Source: Bacillota bacterium (GTDB lineage Bacteria; Bacillota; Clostridia; Acetivibrionales; DSM-1351). Taken from it: a DNA stretch of 64,000 nucleotides. The stretch spans positions 186,001-250,000 of the forward strand of contig JAEYHZ010000046.1 in NCBI GenBank assembly GCA_023409265.1. Reading direction: 5' to 3'. Below, piece after piece: positions 42,823 to 50,846 of this stretch. Below the pieces are notes generated by a model. It did no database searches. It was not told the origin of the DNA and was given only the letters and a program-made list of their open reading frames with translations. Positions within the stretch are counted from its first letter, which is position 1; every line of letters starts with the position of its first letter. Position numbers and translations under genes: made by a program.

Positions 42823-44640
42823 ATGAGAAGATACAGAAGAAGAGCAAACAACAGGTTTAAGGCAATATTGACAATACTTGTACTGGCATTGATAACCACA
42901 GGTATTTGGATTGGCCTCAGCAAGGTGTTTGACTCTCATCAAAACAGTGTTAAAACATCATCAAATACATCGGCAGTTGTAGATTCCAACAACTCAAATG
43001 AAGAGGAAGAGGATAACGAGCCTGAACCGGTGGCGGATCCAATGCCGAAGGAAATGACGGATCCGGAGAAGCTGAAAACCTCCTGGACTGAAAAGTCTGA
43101 CTTTGGAGGAGAAAAGGCTTTCCCAGATTTTGCATTAAAAAATACGTTTTCCAACGTTTTAAGCATGAATTCATGGATATTCAGACTTAATACACCTTTG
43201 AAAGAGTATACTGTCAAGAAAAAGAACAAGATTAATTTCGGAGCTTCCTCAGAATACTCCGAGCTTGAAGGAGTAACTACTTTCAGAGGTAATAACTACA
43301 GGGATAATGCCTCCTTTGGCACCAGAACCGTCAGTGAGAAAAAGCTTGATATAGTTTGGGAAAAAACAGGGTTGGGTGCAATCTCAGCGCACAACAGCTA
43401 TTGGCCCGGAACAGGGTGGACAGGCCAGCCTCTCCTGGTTCACTGGCCGGAGGATGTCAGGAAACTGATGAATATTAATGCTGAAATGAAGTCAAAGGAT
43501 CTTGTGGAGGTTATTTATCCAACTCTTGACGGAAATATTTATTTCCTTGACCTTGAAACAGGAAAGCCCACAAGGAACAAGATACAGATAGGTTACCCCA
43601 TAAAGGGAACCGCAATGGTAGATCCCAGGGGATATCCCGTTCTGTATACCGGAATGGGTATAAACGAGAACAACGGAAAGTTTACCGAGTATAAATACAG
43701 AATTATAAACCTTCTCAACCAGAAGGAGCTGTACTCCATATTCGGAAGAGACCAGGTTGCCTTTAGAGGTTGGGGGGCAAATGACGCTTCTGCATTGCTT
43801 GATGGTAAAACAGATACATTGTTGGATGTGGCAGAAAACGGACTGGTGTACAAGGTTAAGCTTAATACTAAATTTGATAAGGCTGCAGGGAGCCTGACAA
43901 TGGCTCCGCAGTTGACCAAATACCGCTACAGAAGCCCATTTAACGATGAGCAGGGAATTGAAAATTCACCGGCAGTTTACAAGAACTTCATGTATTTCTG
44001 TGATAATGGCGGAACCCTGCAGTGTTTGGACTTAAACACTATGAAGCCTGTGTGGATTTATGATACAAAGGACGATACCGATGCAACAATAGTAATTGAA
44101 GAAACAGATGAGGGAGTATTCCTCTACACTGCAAATCAGGTTGACAAGCGCGGGGAAAATGGAAAAGCCACTGTAGCTGACTGCAATATCAGAAAACTCA
44201 ATGCATTGACCGGAGAACTGGTTTGGCAAAAAGATTACCAGTGTGTATATAACTATTATATAAACGGCGGAGCTCTGGGAACACCTGTTTTGGGTAAGGA
44301 TGATATCAGTAACATGGTCATCTTCAATATTTGCTTCACCGGCTCCAACAGTGACGGCACTATGGTAGCCCTTGATAAAAAGACCGGTGAGGAGATATGG
44401 AAAAAGAAGCTTGCCTCGTACAGCTGGTGCTCACCCCTCGACTTTAAGAGCGCGGATGGAAAGACATGGATGGTTTACACTGATTTTGCAGGAAATATGC
44501 ACCTTGTAGATCCTATGAACGGAAAGACTATGGATACCATCTCACTTGGACAGAATGTGGAATCCTCACCTGCCATCTATAATGACACCATTGTAGTAGG
44601 AAGCTATGCAAGAAAGATTTTTGGAATAAAAGTAAAATAG
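42823..44640 (+). CDS. Membrane-anchored PQQ-like beta-propeller protein (second copy)
   Basis: 605 aa, paralogue of the preceding gene. It has the same layout: basic N-terminus, membrane helix (about 14-34), an acidic rather than Ser/Thr linker (EEEEDNEPEP), then a propeller largely collinear with copy 1 (shared blocks such as YWPGTGWTGQPLLVHWPEDV, LNALTGELVWQKDY). Tandem duplication followed by divergence in the linker. SD GAGGGAG before ATG. A 26-bp terminator follows. Confidence 0.87.
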   Translation: MRRYRRRANNRFKAILTILVLALITTGIWIGLSKVFDSHQNSVKTSSNTSAVVDSNNSNEEEEDNEPEPVADPMPKEMTDPEKLKTSWTEKSDFGGEKAFPDFALKNTFSNVLSMNSWIFRLNTPLKEYTVKKKNKINFGASSEYSELEGVTTFRGNNYRDNASFGTRTVSEKKLDIVWEKTGLGAISAHNSYWPGTGWTGQPLLVHWPEDVRKLMNINAEMKSKDLVEVIYPTLDGNIYFLDLETGKPTRNKIQIGYPIKGTAMVDPRGYPVLYTGMGINENNGKFTEYKYRIINLLNQKELYSIFGRDQVAFRGWGANDASALLDGKTDTLLDVAENGLVYKVKLNTKFDKAAGSLTMAPQLTKYRYRSPFNDEQGIENSPAVYKNFMYFCDNGGTLQCLDLNTMKPVWIYDTKDDTDATIVIEETDEGVFLYTANQVDKRGENGKATVADCNIRKLNALTGELVWQKDYQCVYNYYINGGALGTPVLGKDDISNMVIFNICFTGSNSDGTMVALDKKTGEEIWKKKLASYSWCSPLDFKSADGKTWMVYTDFAGNMHLVDPMNGKTMDTISLGQNVESSPAIYNDTIVVGSYARKIFGIKVK

Positions 44641-44664
44641 TATACTTTTAAAGTTAATTTATTC

Positions 44665-44690
44665 AGAGCAACCTTTCGGTTGCTCTTTGA
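44665..44690 (+). terminator. Terminator after the PQQ pair
   Basis: AGAGCAACC (44665-44673) with GGTTGCTCT (44678-44686), loop TTTC, followed by TTG and AT-rich sequence. The following 44691-44970 stretch is the lepB upstream region: no gene, one imperfect hairpin GGTAT...ATACC at about 44932-44954. Confidence 0.8.
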
Positions 44691-44970
44691 ATTTATCTTT
44701 TGTCACAAAGTTAAGAAAAAATTAATAGTTTTTGTATATTATTAGGCAGGTAAATATATTATAATTAGAATAATTTGGGTCATTGTATACATTAGATTTG
44801 CTATGAAGTAATACCTGAAAATAAGCGAAGCGAATTTTCTTGGTATATAAATTGGAACTTATTTAAGTAATGCACTGTCTAATAAATGGAGAAGTACATA
44901 AAATGATTCTTCTCCCAGACCGGAACGAAAATGGTATCCGGGGACACCCTATACCGGAAATGGAGATAAA

Positions 44971-45543
44971 ATGAAGATATTAAGAGAAATTTTAAGCTGG
45001 TTCGGAACCATATTAATTTCAATAGTTGTAGCACTGCTGGTTATTATTTTTCTTTTTCAGCCAACAAGTGTAAACGGACCGTCAATGGAGAACACCTTGC
45101 ATAACAGAGATAAAATTATAATTAACAAAACTCAGAACATTTTTCACAAAAAGCCTGACTATGAAGATATTGTTATAATTGACAGCAGAGTAGACAGAAA
45201 ACGTTCCTTTATGGATAATGTGATTGATCCTCTGAAATATAATATTATAGTCACAAAGCTAACCGGCAACAAGGATGAGATATTCTGGGTAAAGAGAGTA
45301 ATCGGTAAAGCAGGAGATGTAATTGAATTTAAAGACGGTAAAGTTATACGAAACGGTGAGACTTTAGACGAGTCTTACATAAAAGAACCCATGAGAAATC
45401 AATCAGATGAAAAGATAACGGTGCCGGAAAACAGTGTTTTCGTAATGGGCGATAACAGAAATGAAAGCATGGACAGCAGGGTAATAGGCCCTGTACCGCT
45501 GGACCATGTTGTAGGTAAGTACTTATTTAGATTAGGCTTTTAA
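44971..45543 (+). CDS. lepB: Signal peptidase I
   Basis: Membrane protease that removes signal peptides. One N-terminal helix (residues 10-29), catalytic S38 (NGPSMENTL), catalytic K108 (WVKRVIGKAGD), and the signature MGDNRNESMDSR. 190 aa, the short Gram-positive form. SD GGAG precedes ATG. Separated from the next gene by 43 bases; likely monocistronic or co-transcribed with the thioesterase. Confidence 0.95.
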   Translation: MKILREILSWFGTILISIVVALLVIIFLFQPTSVNGPSMENTLHNRDKIIINKTQNIFHKKPDYEDIVIIDSRVDRKRSFMDNVIDPLKYNIIVTKLTGNKDEIFWVKRVIGKAGDVIEFKDGKVIRNGETLDESYIKEPMRNQSDEKITVPENSVFVMGDNRNESMDSRVIGPVPLDHVVGKYLFRLGF

Positions 45544-45586
45544 AAGATGAGATTGTTCATTTAGCCATTCTGGAATGGAGATAGTT

Positions 45587-46342
45587 ATGGAGGCGTTATC
45601 AGTATATAAGAAAAAGTACCACGTTGATTATGGAAATGCAGATTATTATAAAAAGTTGAAAATAAGTGCACTATTTAATTTTTTTCAGGATGTTGCCAGC
45701 CTTCATGCTGAAAACCTGGGGCTGGGAGTTGAAAGCCTTCAGGAAAATCAGGGTGTAACCTGGGTTTTAGTTAAAATATTGGTTCAAATGGATAAGTTTC
45801 CGAACCTCAATGAAGAAATAACTGTTGAGACCTGGCCACAAGAACCAAAAAAGCTGGAATTTGAGAGGGATTTTATTGTCAGGGACGTAGAAGGAAATGT
45901 TATAGGAAGAGCTATCTCCAGCTGGGTCATAATGGATATAGAAACAAGGGAAATCAGGAAGACCGAACTTTTTCCAGGAAGATTTCCTCCTTTTAACCCA
46001 AACCGCGCAATAGAAGGCAAAATCGGTAAAATAAAAGCCATCGGACCGCTTCAAGAAGTATATCAGAAGGTAATCGGCTACAGCGATATAGACATCAATG
46101 GCCACCTTAACAATTCCAAATATATTGACTATATTACAGATTGCTTTTCAATAGAAAGGCATGGCCAGTATACAGTTGATACAATTCAGGTAAGCTATAT
46201 AAGTGAAGCTCTGGCAGGAGATAAAATTACATTTTACAAAGATATCTCAACCCTTGAAGAAGGAGTTGTCTATGTAGAGGGTGCAGATGATGGGGGAGGT
46301 AAAACCTATTTCAAGGCATGTATTAAATTAAGGCAAGATTAA
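45587..46342 (+). CDS. Acyl-ACP thioesterase
   Basis: Double-hot-dog thioesterase of the FatA/B-like family, releasing fatty acids from acyl-ACP. N-terminal domain VDYGNADYYKKLKISALFNFFQDVASLH; C-terminal domain GYSDIDINGHLNNSKYIDYITDCF, which carries the NxHxNN-like catalytic region. 251 aa. ATG 45587 has GGAG 6 bases upstream, so it is preferred over the ATG at 45575. Confidence 0.9.
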   Translation: MEALSVYKKKYHVDYGNADYYKKLKISALFNFFQDVASLHAENLGLGVESLQENQGVTWVLVKILVQMDKFPNLNEEITVETWPQEPKKLEFERDFIVRDVEGNVIGRAISSWVIMDIETREIRKTELFPGRFPPFNPNRAIEGKIGKIKAIGPLQEVYQKVIGYSDIDINGHLNNSKYIDYITDCFSIERHGQYTVDTIQVSYISEALAGDKITFYKDISTLEEGVVYVEGADDGGGKTYFKACIKLRQD

Positions 46343-46441
46343 GTAATAAAACTCCGAAAAATATTCGGATCAAAATGGGGAAGTTATTATTTAATCATGC
46401 CTAAAGTAACCTGTCAACACATACCAACAGGAGGGGTTTAT

Positions 46442-47080
46442 ATGACAAATAATCAAAAATTGAAGGTTTTAGCAGCAATACTTTTTGTTTTAATTATTGT
46501 ACTTATTGGAATGTTAATATATGCAACAACCATTTATAATAAAAATGATGATAAGCCTGCTTCAAATACTTCAGCCGTATCAACAGCAGCGTCATCCACA
46601 ACAGATGTACAAGCCGGCCAGAGCAGCACTTCCGAAGCTAAGGAGACTGTTGACCTGAAGCTCTATAAATATGATGCAGAGGATTATGATAAGCCAAAGG
46701 AAATAGTGACTGTAACCGTAGATAAAAAACTCTATCAGGACGATATTACGGCCGCGATAAATAAATTACTTGAAACAACCGGCTTGCGTATAAATAAAGC
46801 AGTTGTAAGCGGAGAACTGATTACTGTTGATCTGCCGAAGGAAATAGCAGCTAAATTCAACATGGGTAGTGCCGGAGGAATTACGAATACAAATATCCTT
46901 GCTGCTACTCTGGTTAATCTTCCAAATATCAATAAGCTTGAGGTTACAGTAGATGGTGTTGCCGGAGTGGAAGGCGATCATTTCAGTTTTAACGGAACCT
47001 TTTCAAAAGCGGAAGGAGATAAACCATATAAGTTTACTCCATCGGATAGAGAGGGCAAGGTAATTGATTTTTTGGCATGA
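46442..47080 (+). CDS. Membrane-anchored GerMN-domain-like protein
   Basis: 212 aa: one membrane helix (about residues 8-30), a Ser/Thr-rich linker, and a C-terminal domain like the GerMN/sporulation germination fold (AAINKLLETTGLRINKAVVSGELITVDLPKEIAAKF, ATLVNLPNINKLEVTVDGV). ATG 46442 follows AGGAGGGG. GerMN domains occur in spore germination and other extracytoplasmic proteins; the exact role here is unknown. It overlaps the open frame of the next gene only if a very early start is assumed. Confidence 0.75.
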   Translation: MTNNQKLKVLAAILFVLIIVLIGMLIYATTIYNKNDDKPASNTSAVSTAASSTTDVQAGQSSTSEAKETVDLKLYKYDAEDYDKPKEIVTVTVDKKLYQDDITAAINKLLETTGLRINKAVVSGELITVDLPKEIAAKFNMGSAGGITNTNILAATLVNLPNINKLEVTVDGVAGVEGDHFSFNGTFSKAEGDKPYKFTPSDREGKVIDFLA

Positions 47081-47177
47081 CTTAATAAAAAACCCTGTTT
47101 TAGGGCGGGAAACAGCCGTGTTAAAACGGGTAACTTATTATTTATCATGTCTTAATAAATTAAAGGCTGGTGCAGGT

Positions 47178-47951
47178 GTGGGGAAAAAAAAGGCTATAAA
47201 GCTAAGCTTGTTTATAATAGCTGTTCTTGGTATTCTTGATACTATTATTATAAGAAACAGAAGCGGAAGTATGGACGTTGGCATTTTACTTCCTGGTATG
47301 GGCGGGACCGCATTAATCCTTGGACTGTTATTTATTAATACTAAACATTATAAGAAAAATACCAAACTTTATAACAAAATCGGAAAATTAATTATTGCAA
47401 TGTTTTCAATTTGGCTGGTTTCATTTATCATTGTTTCTGCTATATTGGTTACATCAGCCATTTCCGAAAAAGACCAAAAAGTTGATTGTGTTATTGTGCT
47501 GGGCGCAGGCCTTAAAGGAGAAAAACCGACGCTGGTGCTTGTTCAGCGCCTGGACAACACCATCAACTATATAGCTGATCATCCTGATACAAAGGTCATT
47601 GTATCGGGAGGCCAGGGTATTGGCGAGACCATTACTGAAGCTGAAGGCATGAAAAGATATCTTGTCGGCAATGGCATGGAAGAAAGCTTAATACTCAAAG
47701 AAGAAAAGTCAACAAGTACTTTTGAAAATATGGTCTATTCCAGAGAATTATATCAGCGCACCTTTGGAAAGAAACTTAAAAAAGTTATGATAATAACCAA
47801 TGATTTTCATATGTTCAGATCGAAAATTCTGGCACGCAGAGCAGGGCTGGAGCCTTATGGAATCAGCTCAGGCACCCCCTGGTATATCTATCCTAACGTA
47901 TTTCTGAGAGAATACCTGGCAGTTTTTAAATCCTTGGTTTTTGACAGGTAG
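47178..47951 (+). CDS. YdcF/SanA-like DUF218 membrane protein
   Basis: Two or three N-terminal membrane helices followed by a DUF218 domain: CVIVLGAGLKGEKPTLVLVQRLD, VIVSGGQGIGETITEAEGM, STSTFENMVYSRELY, IITNDFHMFRSKILARRAG. The family (ElyC/SanA/YdcF) is linked to envelope integrity in Enterobacteria. The start is uncertain: GTG 47178 puts the first helix immediately after a short basic stretch and is preferred; GTG 47118 or TTG 47064 are alternatives without good SDs. Ends 18 bases before the second inverted-repeat element. Confidence 0.8.
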   Translation: MGKKKAIKLSLFIIAVLGILDTIIIRNRSGSMDVGILLPGMGGTALILGLLFINTKHYKKNTKLYNKIGKLIIAMFSIWLVSFIIVSAILVTSAISEKDQKVDCVIVLGAGLKGEKPTLVLVQRLDNTINYIADHPDTKVIVSGGQGIGETITEAEGMKRYLVGNGMEESLILKEEKSTSTFENMVYSRELYQRTFGKKLKKVMIITNDFHMFRSKILARRAGLEPYGISSGTPWYIYPNVFLREYLAVFKSLVFDR

Positions 47952-47968
47952 GTTAAAAATCAAATGCA

Positions 47969-48257
47969 CCGGGAGAAAAGAATCCAGGTACTATATGGAG
48001 CACTCCTACATTAAATCAAACTAATGTGTCGCAACCAAAAAAGAGAAGTAAAGTGATATAATAACTTTGCTTCTCTTTTTTTTAACCATGCTTCCACATT
48101 AGTTTAATTTGTGCTCGCATGCTTCGATAGGTTATCTGATTTTCTAACGGCTCATTTGATTAGGTAAAGCTGTGTGACCTTTTTCTAACTATTTTGCCAG
48201 ATTATTTGAAATTTGTAAGAGAGTACTTCAGATAATTTGCTGATTCTTTTCTCCCGG
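47969..48257. repeat. 289-bp inverted-repeat element between convergent genes
   Basis: Bounded by a perfect 16-bp inverted repeat (CCGGGAGAAAAGAATC at 47969-47984, complement at 48242-48257); imperfect pairing seems to continue inward for about 60 bases on each side. A nested inverted repeat, 48013-48028 with 48095-48110, encloses the terminator hairpin. No gene. It fills almost the whole space between the DUF218 and trpB-like stop codons. Confidence 0.75.
48037..48083. terminator. Bidirectional terminator between DUF218 gene and trpB-like gene
   Basis: AAAAAAGAGAAGTAAAGT pairs with ACTTTGCTTCTCTTTTTT, 9-base loop, with an A-run on the left and T-run on the right. It can terminate both convergent transcripts. 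It sits inside the larger inverted-repeat element. Confidence 0.85.
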
Positions 48258-48273
48258 CTCTTTTGATGTATAG

Positions 48274-49638
48274 TTACTCTATTTTGGGCAGGTTCTGCAG
48301 GCTTGCTTCAGTGGATTCAGGTGAATACTCAATATCGTCAAGCTTACCGCTGAAGTAATTTTCATAGGCGGTAAAGTCAAAATATCCGTGACCGCTTAGA
48401 CAGAAAAGTATTACTTTTTCCTCGCCTGCCTCTCTGGCCAGAATTGCTTCATCTATAGCTGCTCTGATAGCATGCGCAGATTCCGGTGCAGGAACAATAC
48501 CTTCGGCTCTTGCAAAGGTGAGAGCCGCTTCAAATACTGATTTCTGACCATATGCTTTAGCCTCAATAATCTCATCGTGATACAGTTGGCTTACTATGGC
48601 GGAGTCTCCATGATATCTGAGCCCACCGGCGTGTATTCCTGCAGGTATGAAATCATGGCCCAGAGTATACATTTTTGTAATAGGTGCCACCTTTACCGTA
48701 TCACCATAATCGTAAGCAAAAACGCCTTTTGTGAGCGTAGGGCAGGCAGTAGGTTCAACAGCCACTGCTCTCAGTTTAGTTCCCTTAAATTTGTCCTGAA
48801 GGAAGGGGTAGGTAATACCTGAGAAGTTGCTTCCGCCGCCGCAGCATGCAAATATGACATCTGGGTACTCATCCAGCATTTCAAGCTGTTTTTTTGCTTC
48901 TATACCTATTATGGTCTGATGAAGGCATACGTGGTTCAGCACGCTTCCAAGTGCGTAATTTGTATCAGAATGTGTTGCGGCGTCTTCAACAGCTTCACTT
49001 ATTGCGATTCCCAGGCTGCCCGAGCAGTTTGGATCTTTTTCCAGAACACTTCTGCCGCAGTTTGTCAGGTTGCTTGGGCTTGCAACAACATTTGCTCCAA
49101 AGGTTTTCATAAAGGAACGTCTGTAGGGCTTTTGCTGATAGCTTACATTAACCATATAAACAGAGCATTCCAGGCCAAACTGGTTTGTTGCAAGACTCAA
49201 GGCACTACCCCATTGACCGGCACCGGTCTCGGTGGCCAATCTCTTTATTCCGGCTATTTTATTGTAATAAGCCTGTGGAATGGCAGAATTGAGCTTATGG
49301 CTGCCTGTGGCATTTGTTCCTTCATATTTGTAGTAAATACGTGCAGTTGTACCAAGCTGCTTTTCAAGTCCTCTGGCGCGATAAAGCGGACTTGGCCTGA
49401 ACTGGCGGTACATATCTCTTACTTCCGCAGGAATATCTATATAACGTTCTGTAGTCATCTCCTGCTTAATTATTTCATCAGGAAAAATTGCCTTCATGTC
49501 ACCGGGTTCAATTAATTTTAAGGTTGCAGGATTGTGATAGGGTGCCGGTTTGTTCGGCATGTCCGCAATTACGTTATACCATTGCTTAGGAATTTCACTT
49601 TCGGGTAGAATTACTTTACTGATCTCGTCTCGTCTCAT
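48274..49638 (-). CDS. TrpB2-type PLP-dependent tryptophan synthase beta-like enzyme
   Basis: 454 aa, resembling the TrpB2 subgroup: longer N-terminus than TrpB1, with the PLP lysine K115 in GSHKLNSA, the glycine-rich phosphate loop CCGGGSNFSG, and a C-terminal CLSGHGYFDFTAYENYFSG. Condenses indole or a related nucleophile with serine via PLP. ATG 49638 has GGAGG at 7-8 bases; the ORF start at 49656 is inferior. No trpA is adjacent, which fits TrpB2 enzymes that act apart from the trp operon. O-phosphoserine or an alternative substrate is possible. Confidence 0.9.
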   Translation of the reverse strand: MRRDEISKVILPESEIPKQWYNVIADMPNKPAPYHNPATLKLIEPGDMKAIFPDEIIKQEMTTERYIDIPAEVRDMYRQFRPSPLYRARGLEKQLGTTARIYYKYEGTNATGSHKLNSAIPQAYYNKIAGIKRLATETGAGQWGSALSLATNQFGLECSVYMVNVSYQQKPYRRSFMKTFGANVVASPSNLTNCGRSVLEKDPNCSGSLGIAISEAVEDAATHSDTNYALGSVLNHVCLHQTIIGIEAKKQLEMLDEYPDVIFACCGGGSNFSGITYPFLQDKFKGTKLRAVAVEPTACPTLTKGVFAYDYGDTVKVAPITKMYTLGHDFIPAGIHAGGLRYHGDSAIVSQLYHDEIIEAKAYGQKSVFEAALTFARAEGIVPAPESAHAIRAAIDEAILAREAGEEKVILFCLSGHGYFDFTAYENYFSGKLDDIEYSPESTEASLQNLPKIE

Positions 49639-50018
49639 TTTTAACCTCCATGTCAATGTACTTGCCTGAGTAACATTGAACTGTCCTCATCTATAAATTT
49701 TTAAATGTGCATATGTTTATTTTATTTAATTATTAGAGCGGTGTCAATAAAGTACTCTGTCATGTAAGTTTGTGTTGTAAAAAATTTTCCTCACAGTTAT
49801 ATATTTTTTTGAGCTGACGCTGTACCGGTTAATTTACTTTTACGAGCATATGGTAAGAAAATTTTCTACAGCCGAAAAGATTTCTGTTAAACCTATGTAT
49901 TATAATAAATTTTTATGTTATAGAATATATATTGATTAGAACCGTGTACAAGTATGATTTATAAAATACTGTTTAATTCTCTCAAATGACTATACATATC
50001 AGGGGGCGTGAGGATATA
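49639..50018. other. Divergent promoter region, trpB-like / YwaF-like genes
   Basis: 380 bases, AT-rich, holding the promoters of the two divergent genes. I see no gene, no riboswitch and no strong inverted repeat. Confidence 0.4.
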
Positions 50019-50822
50019 GTGATCAACTATTTTTTTACATATATTGATAGGATTCCAAGGGAGCTGCACAACAGTCTTTTTTCTTCACAACATCTTCTCT
50101 CTTTAGGCATGGTAGGCTGCACCTGGATTATAATAATTTTATTGTTCAGAGATAAAAAGATGGAAACCAAATGGACTGTAGTTAAATGTATGTCACTGAT
50201 TCTTCCGGTGCTGGAAGCTGCTCAAATGCTCTGGTATAAGAGCATCGGGGAGTTCTCCTGGGGGTATACGCTGCCGCTGCACCTGTGCAGTCTGATGTCA
50301 ATAGTCCTGCCCCTGATGGCTTTTACCAGGAATAAACTGCTTCAGGAATACTCCTACGCTATCGGCTTGGCACCGGCATTGATGACTCTGCTGACTCCGG
50401 ATGTTTACTATTATCCATCCCTGTCGTTCATTTATATGCAAACAATGCTGGTGCACGGCATTATCTGCCTTATTCCGCTGTTCATGGTATTCAGTATGGG
50501 CTTCAGGCCGGATATCCGGAAGCTCCCGAAGGTTGTAGGCCTGCTGGTTTGCTTTGCTGTGCTGATAGTTCCCGTAAACTACTTTACTGGTGGCAACTAT
50601 TTCTTTTTAAGATATCCGGCACCAGGTTCACCCATGGAAAGCTTTGCACAAATGGTTGGAAGTCCATGGTATCTGGTTCCTACCTTAATGCTGGGCTGTG
50701 TTCTCTGGTTTGCGTTCTATCTTCCATTTGTGCTCTTGGGGATTGTTACTTCTCGTAAAAAAGATGCTGGGCTGGTGCAGGGTGAGGCTGCGGCTAAAGA
50801 GGATTCTGTCTTAATGAGATAG
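50019..50822 (+). CDS. YwaF/TIGR02206-family integral membrane protein
   Basis: About seven membrane helices over 267 aa. Characteristic segments: SWGYTLPLHLCSLMSIVLPL and HGIICLIPLFMVFSMGFRP, with a conserved TGGNYFFLRYPAPGSP loop. GTG 50019 is chosen because GAGGA lies 5 bases upstream; the ATG at 49986 adds 11 residues and has no SD. The family function is unknown; homologues are often annotated as TMEM164-like. Confidence 0.82.
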   Translation: MINYFFTYIDRIPRELHNSLFSSQHLLSLGMVGCTWIIIILLFRDKKMETKWTVVKCMSLILPVLEAAQMLWYKSIGEFSWGYTLPLHLCSLMSIVLPLMAFTRNKLLQEYSYAIGLAPALMTLLTPDVYYYPSLSFIYMQTMLVHGIICLIPLFMVFSMGFRPDIRKLPKVVGLLVCFAVLIVPVNYFTGGNYFFLRYPAPGSPMESFAQMVGSPWYLVPTLMLGCVLWFAFYLPFVLLGIVTSRKKDAGLVQGEAAAKEDSVLMR

Positions 50823-50846
50823 CCTGTGAATATTTAAATGGGATTT

